Counted from the first letter of the stretch, positions 1-5,729 are shown. The stretch is 8,241 nt of DNA from a bacterium UBP3_UBA6266 (GCA_002440765.1 DJVC01000008.1:1064-9304), one strand, 5' to 3'. Numbers and translations are program-made. Notes: a model not told the origin generated them from the sequence alone.

Positions 1-104
1 AGCCCAAGTTGCCCCCGGGGGTACCCTCTATATTACCCTATATGCGTGTGAAATCTTGAAAAAAAATTTTAAAAAAATTTTTAGAAAAATAGGGAGGGGT
101 GATT
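1..104. other. AT-rich non-coding leader with GC palindromes and A/T tracts
   Basis: No gene is visible in this stretch. It opens with two overlapping perfect palindromes, CCCCCGGGGG (12-21) and GGGTACCC (19-26). A short direct repeat TACCCT(C)TATAT / TACCCTATAT follows at 22-33 and 34-43. At 59-82 there are two adjacent A/T tracts, A8T4 then A7T5, a pattern known to bend DNA. A TTGAAA at 56-61 could be a -35 box, but the matching -10 position (79-84, TTTTAG) is poor, so I do not call a promoter. The segment probably carries the transcription start for the small gene at 105, or the end of an upstream unit. Confidence 0.4.
91..99 (+). promoter_or_regulatory. Ribosome binding site for the 38-residue peptide gene
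   Basis: AGGGAGGGG lies five bases before the GTG at 105. This purine-rich block decides the start: the earlier in-frame GTG at 99 overlaps the block itself and cannot use it. A strong site in front of such a short frame is the main reason to believe the gene is real. Confidence 0.5.
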
Positions 105-221
105 GTGAATAAAATTGAAAAAAATCGGTATTTCTACTGGAAGTATGGAATATATATCTGGATTTTTATCGCAATAGTTTTTGACTATCGGTTCATTGAT
201 TTGGACGAGTTGTTAAGTTGA
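105..221 (+). CDS. Small hydrophobic membrane peptide (38 residues)
   Basis: A GTG-initiated frame of 38 codons ending in TGA at 219-221. It follows a strong purine-rich ribosome binding site (91-99) and ends 19 bases before the next gene, so it fits the packed layout. The peptide has a short polar, basic N-terminus (residues 1-8), one hydrophobic aromatic stretch at about residues 9-26 (Y, W, I, F rich, enough for one membrane pass), and a short acidic tail (DLDELLS). Function is unknown. Small one-pass phage proteins include holin-like, superinfection-exclusion and lysis-control proteins, but nothing here chooses among them. The weak points are the short length and the GTG start. Confidence 0.5.
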   Translation: MNKIEKNRYFYWKYGIYIWIFIAIVFDYRFIDLDELLS

Positions 222-240
222 TGAGGAGGGAGCGGTAGAG

Positions 241-828
241 ATGAAATTATTAAAACTTAATCATAAGCAGCTTTTACATCACACCCGTAACATGAGGAGA
301 TTTTTTCCGGCAGAGCAGGTGGGAAACGGATTGGGTAAGGACGCCAAATCTATCCACTTGCTCATGGATAGTGGCCGCATGCCTATGCGCAGATTACCCA
401 GCATTCGTGTGATGCGTGTTATTGCTCGTTTTGTGTTGCTGAAATGGATGCTTGACCCGGATAACTGGCTTTACTTTAAACCAATTCGGGTTGGTAGCTT
501 TTACAGAAAAAGAAAGAGGGGCTATGGTGATTATGATTATGCATTCTGGGAAAATGCTCGGGTAGTTGTATTGAAGGCTTATCTCAGATGGAAGAACGCA
601 TGGCTTACGCCGAGACAAGTTGCTCATATACTTCAGGTTGAAGCCGCCGGGACCAGATATATTAATAACGCGATTAGAAATGGCACGTTAAAAGCAAAAC
701 GATGGGGTAATTGGTGGATCAAGAAAAGTGATTTACCATCCAAGGGAAAGACACTCAATTTTAGAGGTGACATTATCCAAAGGGGAAGAAGAAGAGAAGT
801 GTCTATGAAGAATACAGTGAAGAGATAA
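241..828 (+). CDS. DNA-binding protein with C-terminal and possible N-terminal helix-turn-helix
   Basis: A basic protein of 195 residues; ATG at 241 follows GAGGAGGG (223-230). Residues 121-166 read as an excisionase/MerR-like helix-turn-helix: WLTPRQVAHIL, then a helix with NNAIRNGTLKAKRWG and a wing ending WWIKKSDL. Residues 23-71 have a similar outline (PAEQVG, then IHLLMDSGRMPMRRL and a long hydrophobic helix), suggesting a second, diverged unit, which I hold with less confidence. The linker (80-100) is rich in R, K, G and Y, and the tail (180-195) is strongly basic; both could contact DNA. The likely role is a transcription or replication regulator at the border of the accessory operon. 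No enzyme motif is visible. It is longer than a typical excisionase (about 60-80 residues). An N-terminal domain of another kind is possible. Confidence 0.6.
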   Translation: MKLLKLNHKQLLHHTRNMRRFFPAEQVGNGLGKDAKSIHLLMDSGRMPMRRLPSIRVMRVIARFVLLKWMLDPDNWLYFKPIRVGSFYRKRKRGYGDYDYAFWENARVVVLKAYLRWKNAWLTPRQVAHILQVEAAGTRYINNAIRNGTLKAKRWGNWWIKKSDLPSKGKTLNFRGDIIQRGRRREVSMKNTVKR

Positions 829-832
829 TGCA

Positions 833-857
833 GGCGGGGGAATAGATGTCCCCCGCC
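833..857 (+). terminator. GC-rich stem-loop after the helix-turn-helix gene (possible terminator)
   Basis: GGCGGGGG (833-840) pairs perfectly with CCCCCGCC (850-857) around a nine-base loop, starting four bases after the TAA of the upstream gene. The position suits a terminator or 3' end stabiliser. No T-tract follows (the next bases are GATCCGCAG), so it does not meet the usual rule for an intrinsic terminator and may only attenuate or protect mRNA. Confidence 0.4.
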
Positions 858-873
858 GATCCGCAGAATAAGC

Positions 874-934
874 CTGTGGACCACAGCTAAGCTGCTGCAT
901 GTGTGGATAAAAACATTAGAGCAAAGCGGCAGCT
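874..934 (+). repeat. Cluster of short inverted repeats before the methyltransferase gene
   Basis: Three nested or adjacent dyads sit in the gap. CTGTGG-A-CCACAG is at 874-886, CAGC-TAA-GCTG at 884-894, and a longer pairing of AGCTGCTGC (890-898) with GCGGCAGCT (926-934), nine pairs with one T-G wobble, at the RNA level. The last ends just before the ribosome binding site at 941-948. They could be an operator for a dimeric regulator such as the neighbouring DNA-binding protein, or an mRNA structure that controls methyltransferase translation. I see no convincing -35/-10 pair. Confidence 0.3.
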
Positions 935-954
935 GATTGTAAAGGAGGTTTTAC

Positions 955-1782
955 ATGAAGAGTCCGTTGGCATATGTAGGCGGCAAAAGCATTTTATCGA
1001 GGGAAATAGTGAAGATGATACCCGAGCATAAAACCTATTGCGAAGCATTTGCCGGCGCCGGCTGGGTATTTTTCCGGAAGGAGCCGTCCAGCACAGAGGT
1101 TTTAAATGACTTGGACAGTGATCTAATTTCTTTTTACAGGGTGCTTCAGAACCACCTGGAAGAGTTTTTAAAGCAGTTTAAGTGGCTTTTGACTTCGAGA
1201 GAGGTGTTTGATGACTGGAAAAACCAGATTGAGGGCCGCGGCTTAACAGATATCCAGAAAGCGGCAAGGTATTTTTATCTTCAGAGACTATGTTTCGGCG
1301 GCCGGGTAAAAAACAGGTCTTTTGGAGTTGTGATTGAGGACACGCCCAGGATAAACCTTTTAAGGATCGAAGAGGAGCTATCTCACGTACATCTGCGGCT
1401 TGTGGGGGTAACAATAGAAAATCTCAACTGGAAAGAGTTTATCTCGCGATATGACCGTCCGGAAACATTTTTTTACCTGGATCCGCCGTATTACCTGAAG
1501 CCCTGTTATAAGTATAATTTTGACGGGATTAACAGTTTTGTCGAGCTCAAAGATGTTCTGTTGGGGATTAAGGGAAAATTCATTTTGAGCCTGAACGATC
1601 ACCCGGAAATAAGAAGTGTTTTTAAAGATTTTAAGATCCGGCCGGTAAAGCTGAACTATTCCGTATCAAAAGAGAAAGTTACGCAGGGCGAGGAGCTGAT
1701 AATAAGTAATTTTCAAGAAGAAAAAGGAAAAGAGCTTTTCGATTTAGAGGATTTAAAAGATGAAGGGACCGAAGACGCATAA
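955..1782 (+). CDS. D12-class DNA adenine-N6 methyltransferase (Dam-like)
   Basis: 275 residues, the normal size for the family; ATG follows AAAGGAGG (941-948) by six bases. The hallmark blocks appear in alpha-class order: the N-terminal AYVGGKSIL (6-14), the S-adenosylmethionine loop CEAFAGAG (29-36), NDLDSDLISFY (51-61) matching the family's motif II, the target-recognition region in the middle, the catalytic DPPYY (176-180), LSLND (211-215) and EELIISNF (247-254). The family transfers a methyl group from S-adenosylmethionine to the N6 of adenine in a short site, often GATC. Specificity cannot be read from sequence, and GATC is present (about 21 sites in the window). No restriction partner is visible, so it is probably an orphan phage enzyme protecting against host restriction or marking DNA for replication or packaging. 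The tail after residue 255 is acidic and not part of the fold. Confidence 0.93.
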   Translation: MKSPLAYVGGKSILSREIVKMIPEHKTYCEAFAGAGWVFFRKEPSSTEVLNDLDSDLISFYRVLQNHLEEFLKQFKWLLTSREVFDDWKNQIEGRGLTDIQKAARYFYLQRLCFGGRVKNRSFGVVIEDTPRINLLRIEEELSHVHLRLVGVTIENLNWKEFISRYDRPETFFYLDPPYYLKPCYKYNFDGINSFVELKDVLLGIKGKFILSLNDHPEIRSVFKDFKIRPVKLNYSVSKEKVTQGEELIISNFQEEKGKELFDLEDLKDEGTEDA

Positions 1783-1972
1783 ATCAGCTAATTGGTGTTT
1801 ATATAAGGTTTTTATTTATAAGACACCGGTGCTTGTGGACACTTACCGCTATAAAGCGGACGCGAACAAAGACAGGGAATATTTAACTCAAGTGACAGGG
1901 AAATACTATGAGGTTCTTCCCAAGGGGAAAAAGTGTGCTTGTCTGGATTTGAGGATAAGAGAAAGGAGTTGA
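1760..1972 (+). CDS. Hypothetical protein, 70 residues
   Basis: The ATG overlaps the last 23 bases of the methyltransferase gene, with AGAGG at 1746-1750 as ribosome binding site. The TGA ends one base before the next ATG (1974), and that gene's ribosome binding site (GAAAGGAG, 1961-1968) lies inside this frame, so the two are probably coupled. The protein is basic and rich in Y and K, with a beta-prone first half (LYKVFIYKTPVLVDTYRY, 14-31) and cysteines at 13, 59 and 61. I do not recognise a family. Its placement between two enzyme genes suggests a small accessory factor, but no function can be assigned. Confidence 0.65.
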   Translation: MKGPKTHKSANWCLYKVFIYKTPVLVDTYRYKADANKDREYLTQVTGKYYEVLPKGKKCACLDLRIRERS

Positions 1973-1973
1973 A

Positions 1974-2795
1974 ATGAAGTGTTTTCATCACAATGATTTG
2001 GATGGTTGGTGCGCCGGAGCGATAGTGTTTCACGCATCGGGAAAAAAATGCGACATGATAGAGATGGATTACAAGGACAGGTTTCCCCTGGAAGTTGTGG
2101 CGCTCGGGGAAAAGGTTGTAATCGTTGATTTTTCAATTAAACCGGCAGTTATGAAAAAACTGTTGGAAAGGACCAAGGATATACTCTGGTTGGACCATCA
2201 TAAAACCGCCATGGAATACGAGAAAAAATACGGCGCGGGAATACCCGGTATCCGGAGCAACGATTATTCCGGATGCGAGCTGGCGTGGATGGTTTTATAT
2301 GAGGGCAAGCCCATGCCCAGGGCGGTAGAGCTTATAGGCGATATGGACCGGTGGGCGTGGAAATTTAACAAGGAAACATCCCATTTTATCGAGGGCTCCT
2401 GGCTGCACGATATGCGGCCCGTTTCTGTCATATGGGAGGCCTTATTAGGTGACGATAAAAAGGTGCTTAAGGATACAATAGAGCGCGGACAAGTGTGTGT
2501 ATGGTACCGGCAATCTATTTGCCGAGAATATGTTAGGAAATACGGTTTTGAGACGGAATTTGAGGGCTATAAGTGTGTTGCCTTGGGGTTGTATATGTTC
2601 GGCAGCTTGGTATTCGGCAGCCTTATAGATGAATATGATATCTGTCTTTCATTTGAGTTTGTGGGTGATGAATGGTTGGTGGGATTGTATTCAAAAAAAG
2701 TCGATGTTTCTGTGATAGCGAGAAAATACGGGGGGGGCGGGCATAAGGGCGCCGCGGGGTTTATATGCAATGAGCTGCCATTCAGAAAACGATAA
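1974..2795 (+). CDS. DHH/DHHA1-family phosphoesterase
   Basis: 273 residues. The N-terminal DHH domain has HHNDLDG (5-11, metal-binding Asp), a hydrophobic strand ending VIVDFS (49-54, second Asp), WLDHHKT (72-78, the name-giving DHH) and LIGDMDRW (120-127, fourth Asp). The C-terminal DHHA1 domain ends with GGGGHKGAAGF (253-263), which binds the substrate phosphate or base. These enzymes use two metal ions (usually Mn) to cleave phosphodiester bonds: RecJ digests single-stranded DNA, NrnA digests 2-5 nt RNA and pAp, and other members cleave cyclic di-nucleotides. The length is closer to NrnA-like and phage DHH proteins than to RecJ. All metal ligands appear present, so it should be active; the substrate is unknown. 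ATG follows GAAAGGAG by five bases. A run of eight G (2730-2737) lies in the DHHA1 motif. Confidence 0.88.
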   Translation: MKCFHHNDLDGWCAGAIVFHASGKKCDMIEMDYKDRFPLEVVALGEKVVIVDFSIKPAVMKKLLERTKDILWLDHHKTAMEYEKKYGAGIPGIRSNDYSGCELAWMVLYEGKPMPRAVELIGDMDRWAWKFNKETSHFIEGSWLHDMRPVSVIWEALLGDDKKVLKDTIERGQVCVWYRQSICREYVRKYGFETEFEGYKCVALGLYMFGSLVFGSLIDEYDICLSFEFVGDEWLVGLYSKKVDVSVIARKYGGGGHKGAAGFICNELPFRKR

Positions 2796-2961
2796 AGGAA
2801 CCGTTTATTGTATTTGTGGAGAAGTTATTGTGGGGCCCACAGGGGGGATGCTGATTTCTCCGGATTACAAGAAGATTAAATGCCCGGCGTGCGGGTACGT
2901 TGGGGATGCGGATGAAATTTTGTCCGCGAGGATCCCCGAAAAACATATAACGCTGAAATAA
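2770..2961 (+). CDS. Small zinc-ribbon-like protein, 63 residues
   Basis: The ATG overlaps the last 26 bases of the phosphoesterase gene. The ribosome binding site is probably GCGGGGT (2754-2760). Cysteines form two knuckle-like pairs: CIC (14, 16) followed by G, and CPAC (38, 41) followed by GYVGDADE. The second pair is a classic zinc-ribbon knuckle, the first is CxC rather than CxxC, so a four-cysteine zinc site is likely but not certain. A later ATG at 2848 would lose the first pair and has only a G-run directly against it, so I keep 2770. Function is unknown; such proteins often bind nucleic acid or act as adaptors. Confidence 0.65.
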   Translation: MSCHSENDKGTVYCICGEVIVGPTGGMLISPDYKKIKCPACGYVGDADEILSARIPEKHITLK

Positions 2962-2976
2962 GAAAGGAGTCATAGG

Positions 2977-3189
2977 ATGGATGAGGGAAAATTGATTTGC
3001 GGGTTTTGCGGGGAAGAGATTAACAGAAACTCGGATGCTGTTTTCCACGAGAAAGAGAAGGGCGAAGATTTTCATAATGAGTGCCGCAATTTCCTTGAGA
3101 TTATAAAGGAAAATCCGGAAAGAGTTTTTAAAGCGCTTGCAAAGCTACATCCGGGCTACTTGATGGGCAAAGGGGAAAAAAAATGTTAA
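2977..3189 (+). CDS. Small zinc-finger-like protein, 70 residues
   Basis: ATG is seven bases after AAAGGAG (2963-2969). The N-terminal half carries LICGFCGEEI (7-16; C8, C11) and FHNEC (32-36; H33, C36), a CxxC/HxxC arrangement that would hold one zinc ion, as in half of a LIM or treble-clef finger. Residues 38-56 are a likely amphipathic helix (FLEIIKENPERVFKAL). The gene ends with a run of eight A and overlaps the next gene by seven bases. It resembles small phage zinc-finger proteins of unknown role; protein or nucleic-acid binding is inferred only. Confidence 0.65.
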   Translation: MDEGKLICGFCGEEINRNSDAVFHEKEKGEDFHNECRNFLEIIKENPERVFKALAKLHPGYLMGKGEKKC

Positions 3190-3494
3190 CAGCTTGGCGG
3201 AAAAAGAGGGAAGAAAAGAGAAAGCGGGATTTAGCGGTTTTATCCGCTCTGCCCGAGAGATTACTGCGCGGAATAATTGTTTTAGAGAAGTGGAAGCAGG
3301 TAGAAGTTGAATATTATGACACCGATATGAAAAGAGTCCGGACCCGGGATTTTTATCTTCCCGAGTTGGCGGTAGTGAGGGAAGGAAAAGTGGCTTTCAG
3401 GATAAACTGCATTAAAACCATGGAAGACGGGTTTAAAAAAATACGAAAACTTATAGGAAAAGATATAAGGGAAGGAGACGTGGCGGCAAAATGA
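3183..3494 (+). CDS. Hypothetical protein, 103 residues, basic N-terminus
   Basis: The ATG sits inside the end of the preceding gene, seven bases after AAAGGGG (3169-3175); its stop overlaps the next ATG as ATGA (3491-3494). Residues 5-16 are almost all K, R and E (WRKKREEKRKRD), followed by a helical stretch (17-36), a beta-prone centre with VEVEYYD (40-46) and RDFYLPELAVV (55-65), and a lysine-rich helix (78-93). No family is recognised. The basic first segment could bind nucleic acid or the strongly acidic protein encoded directly downstream, which is an inference from charge and coupling. Confidence 0.62.
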   Translation: MLTAWRKKREEKRKRDLAVLSALPERLLRGIIVLEKWKQVEVEYYDTDMKRVRTRDFYLPELAVVREGKVAFRINCIKTMEDGFKKIRKLIGKDIREGDVAAK

Positions 3495-3712
3495 CGGCTG
3501 AAGATGAGGTAAAAAAGATACTGGTTGAAAAATTCGGATTAAGAGAAGATGAAATTTTCCCTGAGTCTGATTTCTCCAATGATTTATTTTTCAGAGAAGA
3601 GGATATAGATGACCTTGTTGATTGTCTGGAAGAATATTTGGAGCGGCAAATTGGCAGAGAAGATATTGCCACAGTCAGGGATTTGGTGGAGAGAATAGAA
3701 GACAATGGGTAA
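3491..3712 (+). CDS. Acyl-carrier-protein-like protein lacking the phosphopantetheine serine
   Basis: 73 residues and very acidic: I count 25 D/E against 9 K/R. It can be laid on E. coli AcpP (recalled sequence) without a gap from residue 4 to about 57: EVKKI (6-10), E13, G16, F28, NDL (30-32), D38, DLV (41-43), LEE (46-48), then after a three-residue gap I59, TV (61-62) and I69. Length, charge and the four-helix pattern match an ACP. The key DSL motif that carries 4'-phosphopantetheine is replaced: E36 stands where the attachment serine should be (R35-E36-E37), and no serine is near (S26 and S29 are closest). It should therefore not carry an acyl group by the usual route. It probably acts as a binding scaffold; the partner is unknown. 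Ribosome binding site GAAGGAG (3471-3477) is 13 bases away, so coupling through the ATGA overlap is likely. The stop overlaps the large terminase start. Confidence 0.65.
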   Translation: MTAEDEVKKILVEKFGLREDEIFPESDFSNDLFFREEDIDDLVDCLEEYLERQIGREDIATVRDLVERIEDNG

Positions 3713-5393
3713 TCCGGTAGAAGATATGCTTGCCAAGATCCGCAATGAGAAAAGCCGGAGAGAAAATCAGGATGTTTCCGAGCAGGCGGAAAAAGAAAAA
3801 TGCGCAAATGGTTGCGAATATTTTTTGAGCGAATACGGGTTTATTGAGGATGTTAACCCTGAAAAAGAAAGCGCAGGACATATAAGGTTTAATCTTTGGG
3901 ATTGCCAGAAAGATTTTATCCGCAAACTGTTAGGTAATATTTTTAATATTATTTTGAAAGCCAGGCAATTGGGAATATCCTGGACAGCCGCAGGAGTTGC
4001 CGTGTGGATGGCTATTTTTAAAGCACATACAAAAATACTTATTATTTCAATCGGAGAAAGAGAGGCGATGGCGTTCCTCGACAAGGTGAAGTATATTTTT
4101 GATAATCTGCCCGATTGGATGAAACCGCCGGTTTTGAAGAGGACAGAAACAATACTACATTTTGGAAAAGAAGAAAGAGATAAACAGGGAAATATAAAAA
4201 TAACCGGGCTGAACAGTTGGATAAGGAGTATCCCATCAGGAAAACAGGCGGGGAGATCAGAGGCGGTCAGTTTACTTATTTTGGATGAAGCGGCATTTAT
4301 TGAGTATATAAAGGAAATTTGGCGGGCTGCGGGTGAAACCATTGCGACCTCTTTAGGGCGCGTAGTTTGGATATCGACCGGAAACGGCGTCGGTAATTTA
4401 TTCCACCGGTTTTTCATTAAAGCTATAAACAAAGTTATCGGCTGGAAGTGGGTAGCTTCGTTTTACGGAACCTTTGAACATCCCGACAGGGATGAAACCT
4501 GGTATAAGGAAAAACTCGCGAATGCCGATAATCCGGATGATGTTAAACAGGAGCATCCGAGAACATGGCAAGAAGCCTTTTTGCATTCTGGCCGGCCGTA
4601 TTTCCATAATACGCAGTTGGAAGCTAAAAAAGCGAAGATGGATAATGCGGTTTTTCAAGGGGAGTTTTTGGGAGAAAGCCCGAGATGGGAGTTTATTAAT
4701 AACCCCAAAGGGCTGTGGAAAATCCGGAAAAAACCGGCGGCTTATCACGAATATGAAATAGGAGCCGATGTTGCCGAAGGCAAGAGGGAAGGAGATTACA
4801 GTGCCGCCAAGGTGTTGGACCGGCATACCGGCGAGATAGTTGCTATGTTTAAAGGGCATATTAAAGAAGAAGATTACGGAATTGAGCTGATTGCGGCCGG
4901 ATATTATTATAACGTAGCTGAGCTTATTGTAGAGGCAAATAACAGCGGTATAGCGGTGCTGAACGTCCTCAAATTTGAGGAATATCCGAAGATTTATCAC
5001 AGGCAAGTATATGACAAAGAGTACGAAGAAATGAAAGATGTGATGGGTTGGAAAACCACACCCGGCACCAGGGACTGGCTGCTTACTAATTTCCGGAGCG
5101 CGTGCACCGATAAACAGAAAGCCGGTCCGGCTTTTATTAAATTTGGATTTATTGAAGAGGTAGACGACATGCTTAACTTTGTTATTAACAAGCATGGGAA
5201 GGCCGAAGCCGGACCCGGGTATCACGATGATACGGTTTTTGCCGGCGCTATAGCGTACCAAGGGCATTTTGATGCCGGCAATGTAGACGCATTGCCTATG
5301 GCAGACCAAAGGTCAGAAGAACAAAAAAAGATTGATAAACATTTGAAAAAGAAGCTCGGGCAGGTTAGAGGGAGAGATGACAGTTGGCTGTAA
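3705..5393 (+). CDS. terL: Large terminase subunit (packaging ATPase and nuclease)
   Basis: 562 residues, a full-length enzyme. The ATPase half shows the adenine-side segment NLWDCQKDF (63-71), a Walker A of phage type KARQLGISW (85-93), a Walker B LLILDEAAF (190-198, with D194 and E195) and the coupling motif STGNG (224-228). The RNase H-like nuclease half shows GADVAEG (353-359, D355) with DYSAAKVLD (364-372), LIVEANNSG (407-415, E410) and YHDDTVFAGA (506-515, D508/D509). It cuts concatemeric phage DNA and drives it through the portal into the procapsid with ATP. The ATG overlaps the ACP-like gene by eight bases; the ribosome binding site is weak (GGAG, 3688-3691), so translation is probably coupled to that gene. 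The C-terminal tail (535-555) is charged, as expected for the portal-facing end. The STGNG and KxRQ forms fit the T4-like terminase group. Confidence 0.95.
   Translation: MGNPVEDMLAKIRNEKSRRENQDVSEQAEKEKCANGCEYFLSEYGFIEDVNPEKESAGHIRFNLWDCQKDFIRKLLGNIFNIILKARQLGISWTAAGVAVWMAIFKAHTKILIISIGEREAMAFLDKVKYIFDNLPDWMKPPVLKRTETILHFGKEERDKQGNIKITGLNSWIRSIPSGKQAGRSEAVSLLILDEAAFIEYIKEIWRAAGETIATSLGRVVWISTGNGVGNLFHRFFIKAINKVIGWKWVASFYGTFEHPDRDETWYKEKLANADNPDDVKQEHPRTWQEAFLHSGRPYFHNTQLEAKKAKMDNAVFQGEFLGESPRWEFINNPKGLWKIRKKPAAYHEYEIGADVAEGKREGDYSAAKVLDRHTGEIVAMFKGHIKEEDYGIELIAAGYYYNVAELIVEANNSGIAVLNVLKFEEYPKIYHRQVYDKEYEEMKDVMGWKTTPGTRDWLLTNFRSACTDKQKAGPAFIKFGFIEEVDDMLNFVINKHGKAEAGPGYHDDTVFAGAIAYQGHFDAGNVDALPMADQRSEEQKKIDKHLKKKLGQVRGRDDSWL
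5368..5374 (+). promoter_or_regulatory. Ribosome binding site favouring a TTG start
   Basis: GAGGGAG lies nine bases before TTG 5384 inside the end of the terminase gene. The first in-frame ATG (5417) has only GGG directly against it, so this site supports the longer TTG-initiated product. Confidence 0.4.
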
Positions 5394-5581
5394 AATCTGA
5401 CGAAAAACTTTATGGGATGAAGCAGATCGCGGGGTATTTGGGAGTTTGCCGGAGAACGGCATATTATTGGAATACTGAATTTCCGCTGCCGTTACATAAT
5501 CATTTCGGCATTAAAACAGCCGATAAAAAAGAACTTGATCGGTGGAAAGAGGAAGTCGAGAAAAAGCATGGGAAGATTTAG
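5384..5581 (+). CDS. Small winged-helix DNA-binding protein
   Basis: 65 residues with a TTG start, overlapping the terminase stop by ten bases. Residues 9-29 form a helix-turn-helix (LYGMKQIAGYLGVCRRTAYYW), followed by a proline-rich turn (TEFPLPLHNHFG), a short wing (GIKTADKKEL) and a final charged helix (DRWKEEVEKK). The outline matches MerR/excisionase-type and the DNA-recognition domain of small terminases such as lambda Nu1. Sitting directly after the large subunit, it could be a packaging-site recognition protein, but an ordinary regulator is equally possible. Starting at ATG 5417 would give 54 residues with the helix-turn-helix still whole. No dimerisation domain is visible. Confidence 0.7.
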   Translation: MAVKSDEKLYGMKQIAGYLGVCRRTAYYWNTEFPLPLHNHFGIKTADKKELDRWKEEVEKKHGKI

Positions 5582-5729
5582 CCGGCCAGTAACCGCTAAT
5601 TGGGATTTTGACTGTGAAAAATGCGGGAACAGAGTTTTTGAAGGGGATACGTTTTTTTATTATGATGATGAAAAAATATGCGAAGACTGCAAAGATGATA
5701 TTGAACAGGAACAAGGCAAATTATTTTAA
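5568..5729 (+). CDS. Zinc-ribbon protein, 53 residues
   Basis: I start this gene at ATG 5568, 12 bases after AGAGGAAG (5548-5555), overlapping the previous gene by 14 bases. A TTG at 5535 would add 11 residues but has no ribosome binding site. The protein has two CxxC pairs, CEKCG (16-20) and ICEDC (37-41), separated by an 18-residue beta-hairpin segment (NRVFEGDTFFYYDDEK), the layout of a LIM-like or rubredoxin-like zinc ribbon. The tail is acidic and glutamine-rich. It is the last gene before the intergenic control region. Function is unknown; zinc binding is strongly suggested by the cysteine spacing. Confidence 0.68.
   Translation: MGRFSRPVTANWDFDCEKCGNRVFEGDTFFYYDDEKICEDCKDDIEQEQGKLF

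Noticed and set aside
845..889. A 14-codon frame starting at ATG 845 after the GC stem.
   Set aside because: Its start lies in the loop of the hairpin, the GGGGG block before it is the stem itself, and the peptide (MSPADPQNKPVDHS) has no recognisable trait.
4398..5309. A 303-codon open frame on the - strand across the terminase gene.
   Set aside because: It is antisense to a gene with complete ATPase and nuclease motifs, and its translation is low in acidic residues, hydrophobic and without a recognisable family; a shadow frame.
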